Shown: positions 5,952 through 11,663 of the stretch, one piece after another
Position numbering within the stretch: the stretch's first letter is position 1
How the letters are laid out: the number at the start of each line of letters is the position of its first letter
Origin: Bacillota bacterium
Lineage (GTDB): Bacteria; Bacillota; Clostridia; Christensenellales; UBA1242
DNA: 13,575 nt
Direction: 5' to 3'
Assembly (NCBI GenBank): GCA_009780625.1
Contig: WQZR01000021.1
Location: 1-13,575 of the forward strand
Notes under the pieces: generated by a model
Seen by the model: the letters and a program-made list of their open reading frames with translations, nothing else
Databases searched by the model: none
Told to the model about the DNA's origin: nothing
Made by a program: the position numbers and the translations under genes

Positions 5952-7919
5952 ATGCGAGTGAAAAAGTTTTTTTCTATATTAGCTAGTTTTATGGTTATGG
6001 TTCTGTTTGTGACAGGCTGTAGTTTTATTGAGATTAATCCAAACAAGTATTATAACCAAATTGTTGCATCAGCAAGCATAAGAGATACAAGCAGAGGAAT
6101 TGATTTTAAAACAGAAATCACTGTTCAGGACCTTCTTGATGGAATAAACTCTTTTGGTTGGGAAACTCACTTCAACTCACCACAAAACCCAACTGGCAAC
6201 TCAAACGAAGAAGCAATCAGATTGACGATTCAAGATTTGATTGACAGAGAAATTATTTTATATCAATCAAGAAAAATGAGAGACCAACTTTGGAGAATGG
6301 AAGAGGGCAACGAATTTAAGTTCGACCAAGCAAGATATACATACGACAGAAAGAGAGCAGCGCACAACGCGTTTGCAACAATCAACAACACAATTGAAGG
6401 CATTGAGCGTGAGATTCTAAGAGAGTGGAAAATTGAATGGCCAGGAACTCAAGAAACAAATCCAGACCTTAGAGAAAGAACTCCAACATATATTCCATTC
6501 GAATCAAGGGTTGAAAGAGACCAACAGGGAAGATGGCAGTTTGTAGACCACACAGAGCACTATACAAAAGACCACGACTTTGGAATGGTTAATGCAATCA
6601 ACCTAAACATCATTGATGCAAATCAACTTGGAATGAACAACTTCCCATTTGAGAGTCTAGGCAGACCAGTTGGAAACCCAACTGCAACAGCAGAAGAAGT
6701 TCAAGTTTTCAACGAAGCTACAAACAGATATTTCAGAAGACTAAGAGTGTTCTATGAAAACAGAGGAGTGTTCAATCAATCAAACCAACAACTTCTAAAC
6801 AGAGAAGTTAGAAGAATGATGCAAGCAGAGCACGAGTCGATTTATATCGAAAGACTTGGAGACTGGTTTGACTTCAGACAAATCAACGGGGTTGCTGCAA
6901 CACCAGGCGAGCAAGCACAAGTTCTAGAGCAAACAATGAACCAACTTAACCGTCAGATTGCCGAAACATTCCAAAGAAGATATGCTCTCGAAGTTCTAAA
7001 CTTCCCAAGAGATACAAATGGGCAAATTCTAGATACAGTAATTCAAGCATACAGAGCAAGACTTAGAGACAACCCAACTGCAGAACCAACATTGTTCCAC
7101 CCAATCACAGGCGCATATTTCACGGTTCAACATTTCCTGATTCCATTCAGTGATGCACAAAACGCATTGATTGCTGAAAGAAGAGGAATGGTTGGCGATT
7201 TAATCACACAAGACGATTTAGATGCATTCATCGAACAACAGGCTGCATTGATTAGGTCTCCAAGACGTGTTGATGGAGTTGTTCCACATGGAGCGACAAC
7301 TCAAAGTTATTCTGCAATTCATGCAGAACTGATTGGAGAGCGTGGCACAGGAAGCATTGATGGCGTTCCACTTGATATTTATGGAAACCCAATCGGGATG
7401 GTGGAAAGGGCAGCAATATTTAGAGACTTTATGTTCGACTTCACAACCGACACAGGAACTCTTAATGCCGAGGGAGACTATATCATTCCAACAGCAAGAG
7501 AAACAAACGGCGTTATGTGGGACAGCATGGTGGAAGAGTTTGCAAACGAATCTAGAAGACTTAGAGAAGAAGACATGCGTAACAACAGAGTGGGTTCAAT
7601 TTCAGAACCAATTCTAAGTCAATTTGGCTGGCACATAATTATGTATACAGGCGAAATTGAAAACAGGTTCGACCACCTTAGAGCCGGAGTTCTAAGTGTT
7701 GACAACCCTAACGACGTTGAAACAATTGCAAATACACTGTTCAACACTCTAATCAAAGTTGGACACAACAAAACATACTACGATTTGATTTTGGAAGATG
7801 TGATGTTTGTCTCGTTTGGCGAATATATTCAAAACATACTTTCAGGAACAAGAACAGGCATGACATTTGATGTAAACAAAAACAGAATTAGAGACATTGA
7901 AAGACGATTCTTCGACTAG
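5952..7919 (+). CDS. Parvulin-like (PpiC/PrsA-type) lipoprotein foldase, 655 aa
   Basis: The N-terminus is a lipoprotein signal: basic MRVKK, a hydrophobic core, then VTGC with the lipidated Cys at 23, so the mature protein is anchored outside the membrane. The C-terminal half carries the two ends of a parvulin-type peptidyl-prolyl isomerase fold: VQHFLIPFS near 392-400 (compare RHIL) and VGSISEPILSQFGWHII near 547-563, the typical closing strand-helix-strand. These are about 150 residues apart, where a parvulin core of about 90 residues would be expected, so an insertion is likely. The region between Cys23 and about residue 380 is rich in Arg, Asn and Gln and contains helices such as RNREVRRMMQ-type stretches, consistent with a chaperone arm as in PrsA/SurA. 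It probably folds or quality-controls exported proteins. It ends with its own terminator, so it is likely monocistronic. The stop is TAG. Confidence 0.75.
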   Translation: MRVKKFFSILASFMVMVLFVTGCSFIEINPNKYYNQIVASASIRDTSRGIDFKTEITVQDLLDGINSFGWETHFNSPQNPTGNSNEEAIRLTIQDLIDREIILYQSRKMRDQLWRMEEGNEFKFDQARYTYDRKRAAHNAFATINNTIEGIEREILREWKIEWPGTQETNPDLRERTPTYIPFESRVERDQQGRWQFVDHTEHYTKDHDFGMVNAINLNIIDANQLGMNNFPFESLGRPVGNPTATAEEVQVFNEATNRYFRRLRVFYENRGVFNQSNQQLLNREVRRMMQAEHESIYIERLGDWFDFRQINGVAATPGEQAQVLEQTMNQLNRQIAETFQRRYALEVLNFPRDTNGQILDTVIQAYRARLRDNPTAEPTLFHPITGAYFTVQHFLIPFSDAQNALIAERRGMVGDLITQDDLDAFIEQQAALIRSPRRVDGVVPHGATTQSYSAIHAELIGERGTGSIDGVPLDIYGNPIGMVERAAIFRDFMFDFTTDTGTLNAEGDYIIPTARETNGVMWDSMVEEFANESRRLREEDMRNNRVGSISEPILSQFGWHIIMYTGEIENRFDHLRAGVLSVDNPNDVETIANTLFNTLIKVGHNKTYYDLILEDVMFVSFGEYIQNILSGTRTGMTFDVNKNRIRDIERRFFD

Positions 7920-7932
7920 AAACCAACAAAAG

Positions 7933-7953
7933 ACGCCCAAGGGCGTTTTTTTG
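7933..7953 (+). terminator. Intrinsic terminator after the lipoprotein gene
   Basis: A short GC-rich hairpin (ACGCC / GGCGT around a CAAG tetraloop) is followed directly by a run of T residues, 13 bases after the TAG stop. This is a classical rho-independent terminator. Confidence 0.9.
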
Positions 7954-7980
7954 TTTTATGTGTTAAAATGAAATATTGGA

Positions 7981-7986
7981 TATAAT
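7981..7986 (+). promoter_or_regulatory. -10 box of the flippase-like gene
   Basis: A perfect TATAAT just after the terminator, 14 nt before the ATG at 8001. The predicted leader is about 7-8 nt and has no Shine-Dalgarno. The -35 is unclear. Confidence 0.55.
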
Positions 7987-8000
7987 ATATCCACGATTGT

Positions 8001-9302
8001 ATGGAAGAGAAAGAAGAGCAGGAAGAAAAAGAGGAAAAAAAGTCTAACTTAAAAAAAGGCAACAAAGAAGGTCCTGTTTTTCTGTCTCCAAAAGTTATTC
8101 TTCAAAAAACAACCGAAGAAGCCGACAAAATTGTTCAAGAGAAAAAAGAAGAAATTGAAGCAACGCCAGAAACCAGAATTCAGCGTGCTGCAAAAGAGTT
8201 TGGAAAACGCTCTGGCAAAACAAAAAGAATTGCGTATAATGTTTTTTTGGTTATAAACGTGATTGGGTTTATAGGCATTCTTTTGTGGTTATATCTATCA
8301 AATGGTGCTTATGATTTAAGAGTGCTGTTCGACCACAACGTTTCGAGTGCAATTTTCCTTTTCCTTGGGGCTTATTTCATTTTCGTTTTAATTATGGCTT
8401 TTGAGGTTTTCAGGTATTGGCTGTTGATTTACACCTCCACAAAAAAGAGCAGAATTAGAACAAGTTATAAAACCGTCAGCCTTGCATTGTATTATAGACT
8501 GATAACTCCGCTTAGAGCAGGGGAATATACATATCAAATTTATTATCTATATAACAACAAAGTAAACGCAAGCACTGCAACAACGCTTCCAACTTCACGC
8601 CACGTGTTTGAAAAAATCACATATCTTATTGTCTGCATTTTGATGCTTTCTTTTGGCTTTTTGATTTTTAGAGACCAAACAACAATTCAAAGCTTCGTAA
8701 CCGCTTGGGCATATATTGCACTTGGCTTCCAACTTTTGATTGTGATTGTAATTTTCATCTTAGGCATTCATAAACGCTTTGGAGAGTTTTTGGTTATAAC
8801 CGTGATGAAGTTCCTAAAACGTTTTAGAATTATTAAGGACTACGAAGAGGCATTCATCAGAGCTCTTGGCTTTGCACACGAGTTCAACTCAACAATCAAA
8901 AAGAGCATTGCAAACCTGCCGAGATTTATTTATATGTTTTCTTCAAGCGTGCTGATTTTATTCCTAAGGCTAAGTGTTCCGTTTATTATATATAACGCTT
9001 TCAACGGTTTTGGCGTCTTCACATTTGATGTTTGGCTTATGACTGCTGGAATGATGCTTATTTGCGAACTTGCATTTGGTCTTTGGATTTTGCCGGGGCA
9101 TATTGTTTTTGCGGACTTAGTTTTTATCAGCATGTTTTCTGGTCTTTTCCCACTTGAAAATGGAATGATGTTCTGGGCTCTTCTTTCTTGGAGATTCTTC
9201 TCATTTTATATATTCATCATTCAAGGAATTGCTGTTGGGCTTTGGGAAAGAAGCAAAACAAGGCTTAGAAGAAAAGCACAAACAACAAAATCGCTTCTCT
9301 AG
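8001..9302 (+). CDS. Flippase-like / LPG-synthase transmembrane-domain family membrane protein, 433 aa
   Basis: The first ~75 residues are a charged, mostly Glu/Lys cytoplasmic tail encoded by an almost unbroken purine tract. After it come about seven or eight hydrophobic segments, near residues 78-100, 115-143, 205-223, 235-255, 311-333, 343-363, 366-383 and 389-413. The pattern YYRLITPLRAGEYTYQIYYL (164-183), followed by a conserved Arg-His region (200-201), matches the membrane domain shared by lysylphosphatidylglycerol synthases and UPF0104 proteins (PF03706). The catalytic LPG-synthase C-terminal domain is absent, so a lipid or lipid-linked-sugar transport (flippase) role is more likely than aminoacyl transfer. 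The substrate is unknown. It has its own promoter and the next gene starts 9 nt after its stop, so the pair should be co-transcribed. The stop is TAG. Confidence 0.8.
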   Translation: MEEKEEQEEKEEKKSNLKKGNKEGPVFLSPKVILQKTTEEADKIVQEKKEEIEATPETRIQRAAKEFGKRSGKTKRIAYNVFLVINVIGFIGILLWLYLSNGAYDLRVLFDHNVSSAIFLFLGAYFIFVLIMAFEVFRYWLLIYTSTKKSRIRTSYKTVSLALYYRLITPLRAGEYTYQIYYLYNNKVNASTATTLPTSRHVFEKITYLIVCILMLSFGFLIFRDQTTIQSFVTAWAYIALGFQLLIVIVIFILGIHKRFGEFLVITVMKFLKRFRIIKDYEEAFIRALGFAHEFNSTIKKSIANLPRFIYMFSSSVLILFLRLSVPFIIYNAFNGFGVFTFDVWLMTAGMMLICELAFGLWILPGHIVFADLVFISMFSGLFPLENGMMFWALLSWRFFSFYIFIIQGIAVGLWERSKTRLRRKAQTTKSLL

Positions 9303-9311
9303 TTTTAAAAT

Positions 9312-10427
9312 ATGCCAAATTTCAACAAGTCTATTATTGTAGACTTTTTTTATATGAAAACTCATTTCTCCGTTTCTTCTATGCTCGATTTTTTCTTGTC
9401 AAAATATAAAGAAAGAAATATTGTTTTCTTGTGCGACAAAAATATAATGGAAGAAAGAATTAAAAAATTTGAAGAACTTAAACTCGAAGCCAGCAGACAT
9501 TTTGTTATTAAAGAAAACCAACAAGAAATATACAGCGAAAAGACTGCCGCAGTGGTGGTTTATGGAGAGTTTTACTTTTTGCAAAAAATAAAAAAAGAAG
9601 CCATAAAAAACAAAAGACCAACCATTTTGATTTTCAAAACTATAGCGGACTTTCTAAAAATGCCAACATGCGACTTTGGCTCATCGCATTTGCTTTGTTT
9701 GGAATTTCTAGATTTAAACTTTCATTCCTTCAAAGATGCGTTGCTTTGTGTGGGGGAAGGAATTGCACTTGTTGACAGAGAAAGTTTTTCCAGCATATAT
9801 TTTGCATCTAATCTTAAAAAAGAAATTTCAACACTCAAGACAACAATTGAGAAAGTTTTGTTTTCTTATAGAGCTTTGGATAGAGAAAACAGCGAAGAGA
9901 ATCTTGCAGATTTTATATTCAGCATGTGGGAATATAAAAGAGCATATGAAGAGGCTGAATCAAACAGCCTAAGCGAAGCCGCCGCCGCAACACAAATATA
10001 TCTAGACGGGCAAGAAAATGCAGCAGAACTCCATTCAACGCTTATTTTAGTCTTTCAAATTATGCTCTGCACATTGGGGGTTTCGTTTATCACTTCAAAA
10101 GCCTATAAAAAAGTGGGTATTCAAAACCACAAAGAAAGGCTTATGTTTAGGCTGGAGAACGGTGTTTCTAGGGAACTCAACATATCTTCCACGGTTGCTG
10201 TTTCCATGCTTATAAAAACCGAAGAACACATCAGACTTAGAAAAGAAGAAATGCTAAATCTGTCAAAACAATTGTTTCTAGAATGCAAAAAAGACAATAA
10301 AGAGTTAACGAATAAAATCACTAGACTTTGCGAAAAGCGACTTATGAAGTCCATTTCCATGGCTCCAGAACTCTCCAGTTTTAATCTTTTGGCAATCATG
10401 CGAAACCTTGGACACCTAGAGTTCTAA
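9312..10427 (+). CDS. Uncharacterised protein, 371 aa, possibly a degenerate iron-ADH / glycerol-1-phosphate dehydrogenase-like fold
   Basis: No family is obvious. Some features recall the dehydroquinate-synthase-like dehydrogenases (GldA, AraM/EgsA). NIVFLCDKNI (36-45) is like their first nucleotide-domain strand. AAVVVYGEF (79-87) stands where a GGG-type loop is expected. RPTILIFKTIADF (102-114) is like the P-x-I-x-x-P-T region. A later helical half has HSTLILVFQIMLCTLG and an isolated NHKER. The glycine loop and the metal-binding Asp/His residues cannot be placed, so if related it is likely a pseudoenzyme. It begins 9 nt after the flippase-like gene with no Shine-Dalgarno, suggesting translational coupling and a shared role at the membrane. 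The product has no signal peptide. Confidence in the gene is high; the family link is a weak guess (about 0.3). Confidence 0.85.
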   Translation: MPNFNKSIIVDFFYMKTHFSVSSMLDFFLSKYKERNIVFLCDKNIMEERIKKFEELKLEASRHFVIKENQQEIYSEKTAAVVVYGEFYFLQKIKKEAIKNKRPTILIFKTIADFLKMPTCDFGSSHLLCLEFLDLNFHSFKDALLCVGEGIALVDRESFSSIYFASNLKKEISTLKTTIEKVLFSYRALDRENSEENLADFIFSMWEYKRAYEEAESNSLSEAAAATQIYLDGQENAAELHSTLILVFQIMLCTLGVSFITSKAYKKVGIQNHKERLMFRLENGVSRELNISSTVAVSMLIKTEEHIRLRKEEMLNLSKQLFLECKKDNKELTNKITRLCEKRLMKSISMAPELSSFNLLAIMRNLGHLEF

Positions 10428-10430
10428 ACC

Positions 10431-10472
10431 TGTGTATATGTGGACAACTCGCCACTTCTCCACATATACACA
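10431..10472. repeat. Perfect 14-bp inverted repeat upstream of smpB
   Basis: The arms TGTGTATATGTGGA (10431-10444) and TCCACATATACACA (10459-10472) are exact reverse complements around a 14-nt centre. They start 3 bp after the preceding stop and reach the -35 zone of the smpB promoter. As RNA this could be a terminator for the upstream operon, but the following GCGTTTTAATAT is a poor U-tract. As DNA it is a good dimer-binding operator. Each arm also holds DnaA-box-like 9-mers one base from TTATNCACA. Confidence 0.8.
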
Positions 10473-10483
10473 GCGTTTTAATA

Positions 10484-10492
10484 TGATATACT
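10484..10492 (+). promoter_or_regulatory. Extended -10 promoter of smpB (leaderless)
   Basis: TGA-TATACT, hexamer at 10487-10492, ends 6 nt before the smpB ATG at 10499, so the transcript should begin at the start codon. The -35 position falls in the right arm of the inverted repeat and has no consensus. Confidence 0.65.
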
Positions 10493-10498
10493 TGTGAC

Positions 10499-10945
10499 AT
10501 GAGCAATATATTAGCCCAAAACAAAAAAGCAGCGTTTAACTATTTCCTAGAAGAAAAATTTGAAGCAGGAATGGTTCTTGTTGGTTCAGAAGTTAAAAGC
10601 GTTAAGGCTGGCCATGTAAGCATGGTCGATTCTTTTATAACCATAAAAGACGAACAAGCGGTGATAAAGAAGCTATATATCAAAGCATACGAAAACGCGT
10701 CCCTTGCAGAAGGCAAGCAAAACGAAACAAGAGAGCGGGTGCTTCTTCTAAAAAAACAACAAATCAGAAAACTTAAAGAAAAAAGTGAACAGAAAGGATA
10801 TACGATTGTCCCAACAAAAATATACATAACCCGTGGTCTAGTTAAGGTTGAAATTGCACTAGCCAAAGGAAAACATACATACGACAAAAAAGAAACCCAA
10901 AAGGAAAGAGACCTGGAAAGACAAGCAAAGAGGGAAGGGAACTAA
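10499..10945 (+). CDS. smpB: SsrA (tmRNA)-binding protein SmpB
   Basis: SmpB binds tmRNA and takes it into ribosomes stalled on messages lacking a stop codon, allowing tagging of the peptide and ribosome recycling. The 148 residues match the family. The N-terminal OB-fold contains FEAGMVLVGSEVKSVKAGHVSMVDSF (21-46, given here as its conserved G-x-EVKS-x3-G and DSF parts). A central LLLKK follows, then YTIVPTKIY and ALAKGKHTYDKKETQKERD, the conserved strand plus the C-terminal tail that probes the mRNA channel. The common AxHDYF start is AAFNYF here. It stands alone between an inverted repeat and a bidirectional terminator. The tmRNA gene (ssrA), often next to smpB, is not in the window. No Shine-Dalgarno is present; the start is set by the promoter spacing and the family N-terminus. 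Confidence 0.96.
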   Translation: MSNILAQNKKAAFNYFLEEKFEAGMVLVGSEVKSVKAGHVSMVDSFITIKDEQAVIKKLYIKAYENASLAEGKQNETRERVLLLKKQQIRKLKEKSEQKGYTIVPTKIYITRGLVKVEIALAKGKHTYDKKETQKERDLERQAKREGN

Positions 10946-10969
10946 AAAAAGCGACATGGTCGCTTTTTT
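10945..10969. terminator. Bidirectional intrinsic terminator
   Basis: An 11-bp stem (AAAAAAGCGAC / GTCGCTTTTTT) with an ATG triloop has a T-run on either strand. It overlaps the smpB TAA stop and lies 15 bp from the end of the convergent 201-aa gene, so it probably ends both transcripts. Confidence 0.88.
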
Positions 10970-10983
10970 GTTTAATGTTCTAT

Positions 10984-11589
10984 TTATGCTTCTGCAGCGT
11001 CGCCAGTTCTTGTTGCTGACAACTTTTTGTTTGCACGCTTGTTCAGCTCGTTTTGATAGTCCATGATTTCAGTTCTTAAACCAGCTTTCTCTTCAGATAA
11101 AGCTATAGCGGCATTTCTGTGCTTTTTGTTTTTCAAATAAGCAAAAGGCGACATGATAAGTGAGCAGATGCCATTTGCAGCTTCTCCAATTGCGAGTCCT
11201 GTTGTGAAAATCGCATCCCCAAAAATTCCAACTGCTCCACCAGCAACACTTGCAATACCGCCAGCAACACTAACTGCTGCTTTTTGCCCCATGCTCATTG
11301 TTTCTGATGTTCTTACATGTGATGCAAAACCAGTATAGTTGTCGTACTTTGTGTTGTAGTATGAAATCCATGGCGACGCTGCAAATATTGCTGTCGCTTG
11401 TCCTGGGAAATAGCCAGATTTGTCGTAAGCCGATTTAAAAACGCTTTTAAAGATTGGCTTGATATATCCCTTTGTTTTTTCAATTCTTGGACTGATTCGA
11501 ACGATTGCTGTCTCGTTTGAGTCAATTTTGTCTTGAAGCATTTCATCAGACCAGTTTGATAAATCTAATTTAATTTTGTCGTTTGTCAT
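10984..11589 (-). CDS. Hypothetical Gly/Ala-rich membrane-type protein, 201 aa
   Basis: Not a family I recognise. Residues 1-60 are charged and helical. Residues 104-150 form a small-residue-rich hydrophobic stretch with repeated glycines (VAGGIASVAGGAVGIFGDAI and on), resembling a glycine-zipper segment that could form a membrane hairpin. Residues 157-190 look like a coiled coil, and the tail is polar. There is no signal peptide. The start is ATG 11589-11587, because AGGAGGTG lies just upstream; a longer frame from 11655 would run over the promoter. It is the only gene here with both a consensus promoter and a full Shine-Dalgarno, suggesting high expression. It follows typA on the same strand, 74 bp away, and ends at the shared terminator. 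Glycine-zipper proteins range from membrane-stress lipoproteins to toxins, so no function is claimed. Confidence 0.8.
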   Translation of the reverse strand: MTNDKIKLDLSNWSDEMLQDKIDSNETAIVRISPRIEKTKGYIKPIFKSVFKSAYDKSGYFPGQATAIFAASPWISYYNTKYDNYTGFASHVRTSETMSMGQKAAVSVAGGIASVAGGAVGIFGDAIFTTGLAIGEAANGICSLIMSPFAYLKNKKHRNAAIALSEEKAGLRTEIMDYQNELNKRANKKLSATRTGDAAEA

Positions 11590-11593
11590 GATA

Positions 11594-11601
11594 CACCTCC
11601 T
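11594..11601 (-). promoter_or_regulatory. Strong Shine-Dalgarno of the 201-aa gene
   Basis: AGGAGGTG on the minus strand, 4 nt before the ATG, fully complementary to the usual 16S 3' end. It decides the start and shows that this organism uses canonical SD initiation alongside its apparently leaderless genes. Confidence 0.9.
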
Positions 11602-11626
11602 ATATATTTTTTTGTTTTCTACTATA

Positions 11627-11655
11627 AATATAAGGCATAGAGACCCCCATGTCAA
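11627..11655 (-). promoter_or_regulatory. Consensus promoter of the 201-aa gene
   Basis: Minus strand: perfect -35 TTGACA (11650-11655), 17-bp spacer, -10 TATATT (11627-11632). The predicted start near 11620 gives a leader of about 31 nt. It lies directly after the typA stop codon. Confidence 0.85.
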
Positions 11656-11663
11656 TAGGTTTT

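Noticed and set aside
7333..7617. 94-codon plus-strand frame inside the lipoprotein gene
   Set aside because: An out-of-frame shadow caused by base composition; the main frame carries the parvulin signature here.
11590..11655. Longer frame for the 201-aa protein starting at 11655
   Set aside because: It spans the consensus promoter and the Shine-Dalgarno; AGGAGGTG points to the ATG at 11589.
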